Assembly: GCF_000026945.1 (NCBI RefSeq)
Contig: NC_012861.1
Span: forward strand, 992,001-1,056,000
From: Candida dubliniensis CD36
Taxonomy: Eukaryota; Ascomycota; Pichiomycetes; Serinales; Debaryomycetaceae
DNA: 64,000 bases
Direction: 5' to 3'
How positions within the stretch are numbered: position 1 is the first letter of the stretch; each line of letters begins with the position of its first letter. Below are positions 48,459 through 58,178 of this stretch, piece by piece. Under the pieces are notes generated by a model, which worked only from the letters and a program-made list of their open reading frames with translations, was not told where the DNA came from and ran no database searches. The position numbers and the translations under genes were made by a program.

Positions 48459-49448
48459 CTATATCTTGAAAAATGGATGTTCCATGGCCTCTTTAGCTGT
48501 TGGTCTCAATTGGTGATCATATGTTAACAATCTGTCTATTAAATCAAGTACTTCATCACTGATTAAATGTCTGTTATCATTATTGATGAAAGCTCTCCAT
48601 GGTTTTCTTGGATAATTACCCAAAATATCATCATATTCTGAACTCAATTTTATCCCATACTTATTGACATATTTCATTAAATTCTCTGTTCCCAAAACTT
48701 TTGCAATTTGCACTAATTGATCATTGTTTGAGTCTCCTCTAAATAACGGTTCCTTCTTGAATATTATTGCACCCAACATACATCCCACCGACCACAAATC
48801 AAGTGAATAATCATATTGCTGTAAATTAATCAACAACTCTGGTCCCTTGTGATATCTAGAAGCAACCCTAACGTTATAGTCCATTCCAGCATGATAAAAT
48901 TCAGCAAGCCCCCAATCAATCAAACGCAATTTTTTGTTCATGGGATCAATCATAATATTCTGTGGTTTAACATCTCTATGAATGATACCCATAGAATGAG
49001 AATAATCTAATGCAATCAAAAGTTGTGTAAAATAATATTGGATATCCTTAATAGTGAATTTAGGATATAAAACTCTAAAATCAACATTATTAACTCTTTC
49101 AAATATAAATGCAGGAATTTTAGATTGTTCATCTCTAACAACGTCCAATAATCCAATAATATTTGGTCCTCCAGTTAAATTTTGTAATATTTTCACTTCA
49201 CGATATATTTTTTTCAATTTAACTGGTTTTAATACTTTGATGACACATGGTTCATCATTTAAAACATTAACACCTTGGAAAACTTCGGAATATTTGCCTC
49301 TTCCTATTTTGCTCACAATTTCATAGTTCTTTATAAGCCCCCATTGTATTTTATGATTCTCATAATCCCAATATTCAGTAGGCTTATTTTCATTCACATC
49401 AGCATACACCCTGGCTATTGAGTATGGTCTTGATTTTGAGCTAATCAT
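48459..49448 (-). CDS. CKA2: CKA2, catalytic subunit of protein kinase CK2
   Basis: 329 aa from the ATG at 49448. CK2-alpha hallmarks are present: [20 protein letters not shown] at the N-terminus, the glycine loop GRGKYSEVF, the basic [15 protein letters not shown] substrate-recognition segment, [14 protein letters not shown], the diagnostic DWGLAEFYH in place of DFG, and [15 protein letters not shown]. It is a constitutively active acidophilic Ser/Thr kinase, forming a tetramer with regulatory beta subunits. CKA2 rather than CKA1 is chosen from the known Candida gene neighbourhood as I recall it, so the paralogue is less certain than the family. Confidence 0.92.
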   Translation of the reverse strand: MISSKSRPYSIARVYADVNENKPTEYWDYENHKIQWGLIKNYEIVSKIGRGKYSEVFQGVNVLNDEPCVIKVLKPVKLKKIYREVKILQNLTGGPNIIGLLDVVRDEQSKIPAFIFERVNNVDFRVLYPKFTIKDIQYYFTQLLIALDYSHSMGIIHRDVKPQNIMIDPMNKKLRLIDWGLAEFYHAGMDYNVRVASRYHKGPELLINLQQYDYSLDLWSVGCMLGAIIFKKEPLFRGDSNNDQLVQIAKVLGTENLMKYVNKYGIKLSSEYDDILGNYPRKPWRAFINNDNRHLISDEVLDLIDRLLTYDHQLRPTAKEAMEHPFFKI

Positions 49449-49873
49449 CACTAATAATTATTGATATGTGTATGTGTATAATATGTATAAATCGAGGAAT
49501 AAATATTATTTAAATATATTAATCCAATCTGTGATAAATTAAAAATTATTTATTATAATTGATTAGTATGCCCAATAATACGATGGCAACTTTCCAAGGT
49601 AATGTTGATCAGTGTATCGTTGATGTTGTTGTTGTGATGAGAGTGAGATAGTCTCTGACAAATTTTTTCTTTTTCTTTCTCACTTTCAAGGCAGAAAAAA
49701 AGAAAATAGGAAAACCACAACACCATACATACATACATAGAGATTGAAACATACACACATACATATTTCTTTTTATTTTTTTTTTTTGTTAGTGAAAGGT
49801 GTGTTTATATATATACACATATTATTATCATCATTTCCAGAAGATTTTATTATTCAAAAACTTATCCAATTTT
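49449..49873. other. divergent CKA2-SLD7 promoter region
   Basis: 425 bp between divergent starts. It contains CATACATACATA repeats near 49725-49765, a T run (TTTTTTTTTTTTGTT) near 49780 and GTTGTTGTTGT near 49625. The frame of SLD7 stays open into this region but without an ATG. No other gene seen. Confidence 0.5.
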
Positions 49874-50686
49874 ATGAATTACTTAACAACTATACAACTA
49901 CATGAATCAAAGAGAAATGTCATAAATGATATACAACTATGGTCTATGAATAAAACTTTGAAATTGCCTAGCATCACTTCTTGCAACCCAATATCCTACA
50001 TCAAACACGTTTCATTGCCATTGTATTTAGTATATTGTTGTCCAATAACTGTTTATACAGATGATCCGGATACATCTGATTATTTCAAAACTAGATTAGT
50101 GGAAACTCCGTTATCAAATGGAAAGAGTGGTGTTGGTTTGCTTTGTCAAGTGGATTCCAACACTTTTTTAGTGTTTTACTACGAAGATAATGTCAAGGTG
50201 TTGGTTTTGAGTTTTTCCAAATTCCTTGAAACATTACCACAGTTGGATATTCAATCGATTCCTAAGAATACATTATTGGATTTAAGACCGCCTAAAAGAA
50301 TACGAACAAACACAACAATTATCGACAAGATCATAGAAAAGAAAAAGCAACGACTGAATCTGTTTATAGCTAATCCAAACACAACTAAGGGGAATACTTC
50401 TAGTAGTTCACTGGTATTAACAAATCAAGAACAAATCAATACTGCAATTAATAAAATAATATTTTCTGGGTTACGAATACGTGGATTGTCATCAAACGTT
50501 GCATCTTCTTTGAATGACAAACTTACAATTAAGGAAATCCACCAAATGACATTCAAAGCAACACAATTTGCATTGAGAAAACACAACTATAGTTTTAACA
50601 AAAGAGAAACAAAGAAGCCACTACGATTGAATGATTTACAAGATATTATTGAAAATCTATTACAACTATTTGTTGATGTTGAATAG
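49874..50686 (+). CDS. SLD7: SLD7, Sld3-partner replication-initiation protein
   Basis: 270 aa from the ATG at 49874 (MNYLTTIQLHESK), close to the 257 aa of S. cerevisiae Sld7. The N-terminal domain has VINDIQLWSMN and, further on, LPLYLVYC and SDYFKTRLVE, in the positions of matching Sld7 segments. The C-terminal domain has INKIIFSGLRIRGL, then IHQMTFKATQFALRKH and LQDIIENLLQLFVD, which parallel the helical bundle by which Sld7 dimerises. A basic stretch (RPPKRIRTNT, EKKKQR) links the domains. Sld7 binds Sld3 and supports CDK/DDK-dependent origin firing. The gene diverges from CKA2 and converges with MRPL10. Confidence 0.82.
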   Translation: MNYLTTIQLHESKRNVINDIQLWSMNKTLKLPSITSCNPISYIKHVSLPLYLVYCCPITVYTDDPDTSDYFKTRLVETPLSNGKSGVGLLCQVDSNTFLVFYYEDNVKVLVLSFSKFLETLPQLDIQSIPKNTLLDLRPPKRIRTNTTIIDKIIEKKKQRLNLFIANPNTTKGNTSSSSLVLTNQEQINTAINKIIFSGLRIRGLSSNVASSLNDKLTIKEIHQMTFKATQFALRKHNYSFNKRETKKPLRLNDLQDIIENLLQLFVDVE

Positions 50687-50729
50687 GTTTAGGTTTGGGT
50701 TTATGTTCAACTATGTACATGATGATAAT

Positions 50730-51581
50730 CTAGACATCCATAACACTGACTGTTTTCGATGGTTTGTAACTAAATGTAGAAGCTTCTTCTAATTGTTCTT
50801 CCAATGATTTGAATTTAGATAACTTCTTGGTTGGCTTTTTATTGGTAAGTTCTTCACGAGCTTTTTCCAAAGGATCCAACAATATTGATCTGTCTTTTTG
50901 TAAATATCCTCTTTTGTCGGGATTAGAATAAAATTCAATATCTCTCTTATGTGTTGGTCTTGCTTGTAATGGAACATAACCTCTCTTTAAAAGAAATTGT
51001 TCTGGGTTCACATGAGCTCTTAATCCTAATCTTGTAAAATATCTTGCTGTAAAAGAATTGCCGGATTTTTCAATTGCTTCAATGGCAATATCACTAGCTC
51101 TAGAAGCTTCAATATTTAATGGAACATTATAATTCTTAACTCCTTTACCCAAAATCTTGACACCGTCTTTTAAACTCCCAGTCACAAGTCCACATTCTTT
51201 CATTACTTTTATATTCAAAGTTTCACCTTTTTGTAATGGAATTCTACCATTGTCCCAGAAATCTTGAATTTTCAGTAAATTAACTTCTTCTAATACTGTT
51301 TGATATGGTTTTCTAAAACCAGTAATTGGGAAACGCTTGTAATATGGTGTTTGACCCCCTTCAAACCACCATGGAACTTTACTTCTAGCCTTTTGACCCT
51401 TTTGCCCACGTCCGGCAGTTTTCCCCTTACCTGATGATTGACCACGACCCAACCTTTTATAATTGAATGTCGAACCTTCGTGAGGTTTTAAATAACCTAA
51501 AGCACCAAGTTGTCTAATTGGTGTTAAGAAACTTGCTTTACTTATTCCAAGCTTTTGTGTTAATGAAGGTAGACTGAACAT
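50730..51581 (-). CDS. MRPL10: MRPL10, mitochondrial ribosomal protein uL15m
   Basis: 283 aa, ATG start. The uL15 signature is clear: [20 protein letters not shown] followed by [19 protein letters not shown] (about residues 44-90). [20 protein letters not shown] then matches the bacterial L15 core. The N-terminus is a plausible mitochondrial presequence, and the C-terminal extension (Lys-rich, about 210-283) is typical of mitochondrial versions. An AATTTT element lies 72 bp before the ATG, the same distance as in MRP51. Confidence 0.92.
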   Translation of the reverse strand: MFSLPSLTQKLGISKASFLTPIRQLGALGYLKPHEGSTFNYKRLGRGQSSGKGKTAGRGQKGQKARSKVPWWFEGGQTPYYKRFPITGFRKPYQTVLEEVNLLKIQDFWDNGRIPLQKGETLNIKVMKECGLVTGSLKDGVKILGKGVKNYNVPLNIEASRASDIAIEAIEKSGNSFTARYFTRLGLRAHVNPEQFLLKRGYVPLQARPTHKRDIEFYSNPDKRGYLQKDRSILLDPLEKAREELTNKKPTKKLSKFKSLEEQLEEASTFSYKPSKTVSVMDV

Positions 51582-52182
51582 TGGACAACAAGTTTGTGTG
51601 TGGAATATAGAATCGTAGTAAACCGATGGTTATTATTTGTTCAAAAAAAGAAAATTTTTACTTTGATACTCGCAGTCTTTGAGAGAGAAGAAAAAAAATA
51701 TATATATACAATTGTCGTGCGGAATTGATAAATTGTGAATCAGCGGAATTTGGTAGCTCTCAGTTAAAAGTGGTTTATTAAAGAGTCGATTCAGTTATTA
51801 AGATTATGTAATAGTCTGTGACTAATAAAGCAAAATAGAAAACTCCCTCTTGATTGTTTTTGAAGAAAATTCACTCTTAGTTTCAGAAAATTCTACCATC
51901 AATTAGATAGAAAATTAAGTATTCGCAATATTTACCTGATCAATTTTTACCAATAAACAATTAAAATGAAGATAATTAAACAACTACTACGTTAAGAAGT
52001 ATTACTATGCAAATTCAAACTTAAAGTCACAAGTACTAGCAAAAGAAGCATTATTTGTTATTGGCATCAAAAAACAACACACGTGTAACCTAAATCCACC
52101 AAAAATAACGTGCTCAGAAGTAGGAGGAAATAATAATATTAACCTTTAAAAAAACTGGGAACCGTTTTCGCAAACATGTAAA
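51582..52182. other. intergenic region between MRPL10 and tRNA-Thr
   Basis: 601 bp. It holds the MRPL10 promoter (A-rich, TATATATATACA near 51701) and an E-box CACGTG at about 52080-52085, some 100 bp before the first tRNA-Thr. No gene seen. Confidence 0.45.
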
Positions 52183-52255
52183 GCTCTTATGGCCAAGTTG
52201 GTAAGGCACCTCACTAGTAATGAGGAGATCGTAGGTTCGAATCCTGCTGAGAGCA
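52183..52255 (+). tRNA. tRNA-Thr (AGT), copy 1
   Basis: The acceptor GCTCTTA pairs with TGAGAGC with one G-T pair. The D arm is GGCCAAGTTGGTAAGGC. The anticodon stem CCTCA/TGAGG encloses loop CTAGTAA (anticodon AGT). The T arm is GTAGGTTCGAATCCTGC. Discriminator is A. No intron. The A34 would be read as inosine. Confidence 0.95.
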
Positions 52256-52280
52256 ATTACAAAATCTACACAATTTTCCA

Positions 52281-52353
52281 GCTCTTATGGCCAAGTTGGT
52301 AAGGCACCTCACTAGTAATGAGGAGATCGTAGGTTCGAATCCTGCTGAGAGCA
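52281..52353 (+). tRNA. tRNA-Thr (AGT), copy 2
   Basis: Identical over all 73 bases to copy 1 and 25 bp downstream of it in the same orientation. A T run (TTTTTTTTT) starts about 9 bases after its end and can serve as the Pol III terminator. Copy 1 has no comparable T run before copy 2. Confidence 0.95.
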
Positions 52354-52779
52354 TGTGTTTATTTTTTTTTTGCTATTTCTTTGGAACAGAAGAAACAATA
52401 TGGTTGTTGTTTTGTGTGTGCTTGGGTTTTTCTTTTGGTTTTTGTTAGTCCATTTAGATTTGTGCAAAAGCAGAAGATTATTCTCGCCAATAATATGAGA
52501 AGTGCCACCAAAACTATTTACTAGCTGGAACAAAAGGCATAAAGTTCTCTTCCAAGACCCAGATCAATCGAGCTAACTTTCTCCTATCAAGTGAGGAAAT
52601 GGCTTTTTATTAATTACAGAGCTGGAATTACTCAACTTTTTTCCGTAATTTGATAGTGATTCTGAGTTGTGAAAAATTTCCAATTTTTAAGATTCTTCAA
52701 CTGGAAAACAAAAAGAAAAAAGAAGTCGTTTTTTTTTTTTCAGACAATTGTTAATCACTCCCACACCTTATTATTCAAC
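52354..52779. other. intergenic region upstream of EMI1
   Basis: 426 bp. T-rich at both ends, with a CT/T tract just before the EMI1-like ATG. No gene seen. Confidence 0.5.
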
Positions 52780-53229
52780 ATGGGTAAAGATGATAAAGAG
52801 TTAGAGGAGATTTGGAAATTGTTTCAAGATTCAAATGAAGATGTACAGAAGAGAAGAAAAGAAATAACAAAAGCTATTCAAAAAGATACAAATTTGAATG
52901 AGTATCCTGGACTGGTGTCATTGATGACAGCATTAGACGAGTTAATCGCCTGCTTTGCTTTGGGAGGTCAAGTGAAAAACTATTATAGATATGGTACCTA
53001 TGATTCATGTACGAGACAGAGAGAAAAATTTTGGTTTGCTATAAAACATGGGTCATTTAGAGAACAGGAAGAAAGACCACTCGAAGAATTAAGTGAAAGG
53101 GAGTTGACCAACCGTATCAAAGTACAAGAATTTTATAAAAAGAGATTTCTTGAAGATAAGGCCAAGGGAAGCTCAGAGGATATTTGGGACAAACGTGAGG
53201 AATTATTAAGTAACCCGTTTAAGAAATAA
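52780..53229 (+). CDS. EMI1: EMI1-like DUF3128 small protein
   Basis: 149 aa from the ATG at 52780 (MGKDDKELEEIWKLFQ). The frame stays open 37 codons upstream, but that part is a K/F-rich read of promoter runs. The core has LIACFALGGQVKNYYRYGTY followed by DSCTRQREKFWFAIKHG, the DUF3128 domain with its conserved Cys pair. S. cerevisiae Emi1 and Emi2-independent relatives of this family are linked to respiratory function and early meiotic gene induction. The twin-Cys layout suggests an intermembrane-space fold, which is inference. It converges on RHO3, 87 bp between stops. Confidence 0.78.
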   Translation: MGKDDKELEEIWKLFQDSNEDVQKRRKEITKAIQKDTNLNEYPGLVSLMTALDELIACFALGGQVKNYYRYGTYDSCTRQREKFWFAIKHGSFREQEERPLEELSERELTNRIKVQEFYKKRFLEDKAKGSSEDIWDKREELLSNPFKK

Positions 53230-53316
53230 ATGTAGGATTTAAAATGTACGCATATTAATATTAATGATTAAAACTATAATAACAATACCAAAAAAAACAC
53301 ACCAGTAACATAAAAT

Positions 53317-54039
53317 TTACATAACTACACAGCCTTTCTTTTGCGGTTCATTGTCATTGGCACCTTTTGGTTTAGCATTAAGAGCACATCTCGCAGCTTC
53401 AGAAAATGCTTCGTTAACACCTTTGTTCTTTTTAGCAGAGCACTCCAAGTATCGCAAGGCCCCTACTTTTTTAGCCACAGCTAACCCTTCTTCATATGTA
53501 ATCAATCTCTTTTGAGAAGAATAAGGATTTGATTGTTGCTGGTCTTCTATATCCTCATTGTTTCTTAAATCACACTTTAAAGCCACCAATACCAACTTGA
53601 CTCCTTCACAATGATCTGCAATTTCCCCTACCCATTTACTTTGAACATTTTCAAGTGAGTCTGGCGAGTCAACAGAAAAACATAACATAATACAGTGGGT
53701 ATCAGAATATGATAAAGATCGTAACCTATCAAACTCTTCTTGTCCTGCTGTATCCCATAAGGACAATTGAACTGATTGACCATCAATAAATATATCATGC
53801 ACGTAATTTTCAAACACTGTAGGCTCATAGACTTGGGGGAAATAACCTCTGGTGAAGACATTCAAAAGTGATGTTTTACCACATGCACCATCTCCAAGAA
53901 TGACAATCTTTCTTTGAACTAGTTATAGAAAATATATTGTCAGTACGCCTGTTCTAGGTTTATTCAGGTGATAAATCTTATTCCTTTCACCTTCTTCTCG
54001 ATACATACTTGTTTTTTGACCACCACCACAAAGAGGCAT
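53317..54039 (-). CDS. RHO3: RHO3, Rho-family small GTPase (one intron)
   Basis: Two exons. Exon 1 is 54039-54009 (MPLCGGGQKT plus one base). The intron is 54008-53919 (90 nt), with donor GTATGT, branch-like TACTGAC and acceptor AACTAG. Exon 2 is 53918-53317. The joined protein is about 210 aa. It has the P-loop GDGACGKTSLLNVF, effector-loop YEPTVFENYVHDIFIDG, DTAGQEEFDRLRSLSY, a KCDLR base-specificity motif, ECSAKKNKGVNEAF, and the prenylation motif CVVM. The N-terminal Cys 4 is a possible palmitoylation site, as in yeast Rho3. Rho3 directs polarised exocytosis and actin, working with formins and the exocyst. The insert DIEDQQQSNPYSSQKR before the SAK motif fits Rho3 rather than Rho1 or Cdc42. 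Confidence 0.95.
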
Positions 54040-54541
54040 GTTTTAATGATATTCAAGGTGACCTCTGATTAAATAGAAAAGTAGTCCCTCCGCTTAGACT
54101 ATAGATATAAAAGAACTGAAAAAAGAAATGGCAAGATAACTTTTAATGATTTTGAAAAAGTTCCCAAAAAAGACGAACAGATTTTCTTGTTGATAATTGT
54201 CGTGTTGTGTAATATTCACTTCAGGAATATATTGTTGTTGTTAGGTTTTCTTCTTTTTTTTTATGTTGTTTTTGTTCTGTTGTTCTGTTGTTTATTTATA
54301 GGACAAGTTTGATTCACCGTTACCCTTTTTTTTTTTTTTCTCGTTTGGTCTATTTGACACATACGCACACAAATTTACCGTGAAAAGGCTGTGTCCAAAT
54401 ACTACTACAACACAAGATCTACATTAAACAGGTTTCAAATCTGGTATTCAATAATATAATATTTGCTTTGTTTTATTTAAACATAAAATAGAACCTTAAA
54501 TGACATATTTCTATTTAATTCCCAAGTTTTACACCTCTTCT
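54040..54541. other. intergenic region upstream of RHO3
   Basis: 502 bp between the RHO3 start and the stop of the PRM5/CSI2-like gene, both on the minus strand. T runs at 54262-54270 and 54326-54341. No gene seen. Confidence 0.5.
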
Positions 54542-55411
54542 CTATTCTTTATCAATCAAATCTTCAAGATACATCGATGGAAGAGTTTTTCTATTGGCTG
54601 GGGTGTTAAGTTGTTGTTGTTGTTGTTGTTGTTGTTGTGACGCAGTAACCAGACCATGTTGAGATAAAGAGTAATCACTGTTATTGACCTCCTGGTTGAT
54701 ATACAAATTAGGCACCGCTTGTGAGTGTCTATTAGTAGCAGGTGCAGGGTTGACCAAATTGCTGGTGGAGCCACCGAAAGACAAGTTACTCAACGAAGGA
54801 TTATAGTGACTAGATCTGATCCTTTTATGTTGCATAACTTCAGCTGTTGGAGAGACAAACATCTTGGTTAAATCATGTTTAGACGTTACTGCAGCTCCAA
54901 CTTCAGACTGGTAAATTGTGGAGTTGTCACCCGCCTGTGAACCATTTACATTTGCAAAAGACTTATTCAACAAAGGTAATTTGGAAACAGAACCACCATA
55001 ATCGCTTGTAAAATTGTTCAAACTTGTTTGAGGGGTCACACCAGAATATCCATAGGCGTTTGTATTATTGCTTTGATATTTCTCATATAATTTTCTATCA
55101 TCGGCATTAGACTTTTTAGCTAACTTTGATGCAGTCAAGGAAATAATCAAATGGTATAAAATAAATCCCAACAAAATGGCACCCACAATGGCACCCACAG
55201 CAATGAAGACTGTACCGGATGGGTTTGATTGTCTTATTATAAAAGGATTATTGTTATTGGGTGGGACAGAAATAGATGGGGTAGTATAAGCGTTGGGATC
55301 TGATAAGGTTGGCATCGCCTCAGCCGATGTGGTTGAATCAGCTCGTTTGAGACGAGTAATACGATTAGCCGCCTCCAAAGTAAGTATCACAACATTATCA
55401 TTCATGGGCAT
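54542..55411 (-). CDS. PRM5/CSI2-family single-pass membrane protein
   Basis: About 289 aa. One membrane helix, SGTVFIAVGAIVGAILLGFI (about residues 72-95), is preceded by a short Ser/Thr/Asn-rich exposed segment with NNNPFI. The cytoplasmic tail has YEKYQ, MFVSPTAEVM and a C-terminal RKTLPSMYLEDLIDKE. The blocks NPF/YI, GTVFIxVG, F(V/I)SPT and the KTLPSxYLExL end are shared with S. cerevisiae Prm5 and Csi2, of uncertain function in wall or membrane stress. No cleavable signal peptide is visible. A polyGln run (GTT repeats, 54610-54638) lies in the tail. The start is uncertain: the candidate ATG near 55411 and the main frame appear one base out of step near 55379 when I read base by base, so that point should be rechecked. 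Confidence 0.75.
   Translation of the reverse strand: MPMNDNVVILTLEAANRITRLKRADSTTSAEAMPTLSDPNAYTTPSISVPPNNNNPFIIRQSNPSGTVFIAVGAIVGAILLGFILYHLIISLTASKLAKKSNADDRKLYEKYQSNNTNAYGYSGVTPQTSLNNFTSDYGGSVSKLPLLNKSFANVNGSQAGDNSTIYQSEVGAAVTSKHDLTKMFVSPTAEVMQHKRIRSSHYNPSLSNLSFGGSTSNLVNPAPATNRHSQAVPNLYINQEVNNSDYSLSQHGLVTASQQQQQQQQQLNTPANRKTLPSMYLEDLIDKE
54610..54638 (-). repeat. polyglutamine-encoding GTT/CAA repeat
   Basis: Nine to ten tandem CAA codons (GTT on the plus strand) in the cytoplasmic tail of the PRM5/CSI2-like gene. A likely length-variable microsatellite. Confidence 0.7.
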
Positions 55412-55711
55412 GTTAGCTGTAGATAAAAATTAATAAACCAAAGCGATAGAATAAAAGAGATCAACGTTTTTTTTTTTTAAAGAAAATGGAGTTCTTTCTT
55501 ATTTGAATATATGATCTAGGTTGTATTTTACTAGCAAATTTTTTTTTCTTCAAGTTTCATGATTTGTTTTTCTTTTGTTGTATTGTTATTGATTCCATTT
55601 ATAGAATTTTAACTAAAAAAAAAAAAAAGAAAATGCTTATATACAGGCAAAAAATAGTACCACAAATCATATTTCTACATTCTCTACCCGGTAGTCTAAT
55701 CTATTCTAATA
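55412..55711. other. intergenic region
   Basis: 300 bp between the PRM5/CSI2-like start and the GNT1 stop. A and T runs only. TTTTTATCTACAG on the minus strand just before the candidate ATG resembles a 3' splice site, so a small upstream exon cannot be excluded. Confidence 0.4.
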
Positions 55712-57139
55712 CTAGGCAAACCAATATCCCAGTCTTTCTCTGTAAAACTGTTCTCTAAACCAATTCCATATCAGGACACTATCACAATCATCAGTTAATC
55801 GAGGTTTGTAGACAGGATAGTCTCTGTGGTACTTTTCCATATCACCTTTGGCGCAGTATATTTTTTTGGTGTTATAATGCTCTTCGTTGCTTTCCTCTTC
55901 CCATGGTTTGGGTATTGGACTGTCAGAAAAATGTACTACCTTGATTTTCTTGAAAAACTCTAATGGCAGCCATCCTTTATTTGACTTTTTATTTATGAAT
56001 GGTAAATACTGTGGTTCTACTACAAACCGTTCGTGCCATTCTTCACCAAATTCCCCAGTTAAAACACCATACACTCGATGAGGTAAAATCCCAACATTTA
56101 TTCTCTTTCTCCTTAGTTCATTGCTCAAAAATTTGTTCAATATCTCCATGTCATAATCATTTGGCTTTTTCAAATTACCCCGATTTGTTATAGACCACCA
56201 CCATGGATTGTGGACATACCTCATTAATTCTTGAAATATTTTCTTCGATGGAGTTAGCACCATTATATGATTAGCGAAAAAATGATTAGCATTGTCGAAA
56301 TAATGATTTTCATAAATAAGCAGCGGCAACAAATTGAAATCCTGATATATGCTCAAATCATTAACAAGTTTTTTCATTCTAAGTGAATATCGCTTTTTAT
56401 TTGGTATTTCAACATTCTTTCTAGGTTTTGGACTTTTACCTTCCACAACATTATTTAGCCAATAAGCTTGTGGCAGTGCAAACGATAATTCCCGTGGAAT
56501 TTTGAACAACTCATCAATGTGATTAAATTTACTTTCCATATTTTCAAAATCAATTACATCGGGAATATCAACAAGCATTGAATCCGAATCAAAAAATACA
56601 ATTCTATCATACTCAACTTGATTGAAGATGTGGAACTTAGTAAACGAAGCTGCCCAGTTGGACTCATCCTGGTAATTTGCCTTTATCAAAGGTGCAGATT
56701 TTAAGGTGATTTTGTATTTGTTTGCCACTTGGTACAACTCACTCCATTTATCACTGGCATAGTAATGGAGGACTTCGTCATAAATAATTACCAAGTTGGG
56801 TATTTCGGTGTTTGCTTTACGCAAGTGAATAAAATTAATTATAGCAAGATTCAAATAGTCATAGTTAGTTGCATACTGCATGTACGCATAATTATCCACA
56901 TTTGAAAATGGCTGTTTCCCGTAGTAGTCAATGACTTCTTCTGGAAGAACTTTAAGATGAGACTTTAGGCCCTTTTCTTTAACTACATCAGTAGTTTCAA
57001 GTAAAACGTGGGAAACAAGAAAATATATTCCAATAAATGCCGCAACCTTGAACTCCCAATTCTTCAATAATGCTTTCCAGGACAGACCTTTTAGTGTCAT
57101 TTGTATAGTCAAACTTCTGGTGTTGTTCTTGTAGAGCAT
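55712..57139 (-). CDS. GNT1: GNT1-type N-acetylglucosaminyltransferase (GT8-like)
   Basis: 475 aa, ATG start. Type II membrane topology: a short basic N-terminus, then a hydrophobic helix VAAFIGIYFLVSHVLL (about residues 32-47), then a lumenal catalytic domain. The metal-binding DxD lies in RIVFFDSDSMLVD (about residue 187). PHRVYGVLTGEFGEEW and KVVHFSDSPIPKPWEE match the C-terminal part of the S. cerevisiae Gnt1 family, Golgi enzymes that add terminal GlcNAc to mannan side chains. The acceptor in Candida is not known from sequence. The stop is close to a 300-bp gap; the promoter is the 640-bp region toward SRX1. Confidence 0.85.
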   Translation of the reverse strand: MLYKNNTRSLTIQMTLKGLSWKALLKNWEFKVAAFIGIYFLVSHVLLETTDVVKEKGLKSHLKVLPEEVIDYYGKQPFSNVDNYAYMQYATNYDYLNLAIINFIHLRKANTEIPNLVIIYDEVLHYYASDKWSELYQVANKYKITLKSAPLIKANYQDESNWAASFTKFHIFNQVEYDRIVFFDSDSMLVDIPDVIDFENMESKFNHIDELFKIPRELSFALPQAYWLNNVVEGKSPKPRKNVEIPNKKRYSLRMKKLVNDLSIYQDFNLLPLLIYENHYFDNANHFFANHIMVLTPSKKIFQELMRYVHNPWWWSITNRGNLKKPNDYDMEILNKFLSNELRRKRINVGILPHRVYGVLTGEFGEEWHERFVVEPQYLPFINKKSNKGWLPLEFFKKIKVVHFSDSPIPKPWEEESNEEHYNTKKIYCAKGDMEKYHRDYPVYKPRLTDDCDSVLIWNWFREQFYRERLGYWFA

Positions 57140-57779
57140 CTAGAATTTTTGATTCCTTTTTTCCAAGATCGTCGCGTCATGGATTATGATTATTCACTTC
57201 AGTAGACAAACGCTACCAAATTGACAGAACGGGATCAAGTCTATTTAACAGACTATTTCAACAAATGAACAATTTTATTGGAAGCCAAAACCCAGATCAA
57301 TTAATAGGTGTTTTTTTATTGCTTGACGGTCATACCAGCAAAATAATTCTTGAAGAGAATAATAAACATATAGATTCTTGATTTTTATACCGTAACGTAG
57401 GCAATAACTTTCACATCTTGTTCGAGTTCTAAAAGAACAATTAAGTATCAAATTTAAAGGTGCTGGAAACTATCCCAAATCAATCCGTTCTTAAACAGAG
57501 CATAAGCCCACAATAAACACAAATGGTTATTTTCAAAGATACAAACTTTGTTTATGTTGTATCTGACCATATAACGATGTTTGCAATACTGCAGCGCTTA
57601 CTGACCATAACGTCGTATTCAAAGTTGTAAACTATCACTGGCTACTACAAGTACAAGTTCAATTTTCACATTTGATTCATTCAATATATTTCTATTCTAT
57701 TTGATTATATATAAGAATACCTAGTGAGGTGATCCCATTATTCACACTCTAAACAATTTCATAAATAACACCCAATCAA
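57140..57779. other. intergenic region upstream of GNT1
   Basis: 640 bp between the GNT1 start and the SRX1 stop, both on the minus strand. No coding signal, no long repeats. Confidence 0.5.
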
Positions 57780-58178
57780 CTAATTCGATGCTCCTGAATC
57801 TACACTGTCAAAGAGAGCATCCACTGAAGCTCCCAAATATATTCTCAACGACTTTCTAGTTGCAGGAAGAATTCTGGATTTGACCATAACTTCTTTCTCG
57901 GTCTCTTTGCTTATTCTATCGTATGCTTGAAAACGATGACAACCACCGAATGCAAAATAAAAGTTTTTTCCATTTTCCCGGATCTTAAAAACATCTATTG
58001 GAGGTAGCTCTCCAGCAGTTATGTCTTCTACCTTGCAAGTTGCTGATTCCATTGGCACTCCTTTCAATGTGGAAAGCATTGCATCTATCTTCTGATAGTC
58101 CAACACAGGTGGAATTGGTCTTTTGATTTCTGATAAGGGAACATACTCAGTTGCTAATCTCGACGTATACATAGACAT
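57780..58178 (-). CDS. SRX1: SRX1, sulfiredoxin
   Basis: 132 aa, ATG start, the usual size. The catalytic motif FGGCHRFQAYDR carries the active Cys at about residue 80. The N-terminal EYVPLSEIKRPIPPVLDYQK matches the sulfiredoxin fold start, which contacts the peroxiredoxin. The enzyme reduces cysteine sulfinic acid in over-oxidised 2-Cys peroxiredoxins (Tsa1 type) using ATP and thiols. A near-palindrome TTACTGAGTAA lies 46-56 bp upstream of the ATG and resembles a Yap1/Cap1 site, consistent with oxidative-stress induction. Confidence 0.95.
   Translation of the reverse strand: MSMYTSRLATEYVPLSEIKRPIPPVLDYQKIDAMLSTLKGVPMESATCKVEDITAGELPPIDVFKIRENGKNFYFAFGGCHRFQAYDRISKETEKEVMVKSRILPATRKSLRIYLGASVDALFDSVDSGASN

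Noticed and set aside
52669..52779. Extending EMI1 upstream by 37 codons
   Set aside because: The added part is a K/F read of homopolymers, and the conserved family start is MGKDDKELEE at 52780.
55379..55388. AGGTAAGTAT resembling a strong 5' splice site on the plus strand, and on the minus strand the U1 snRNA 5' end
   Set aside because: It lies inside the 5' coding part of a minus-strand gene. No other U1 features follow and no plus-strand gene is present.
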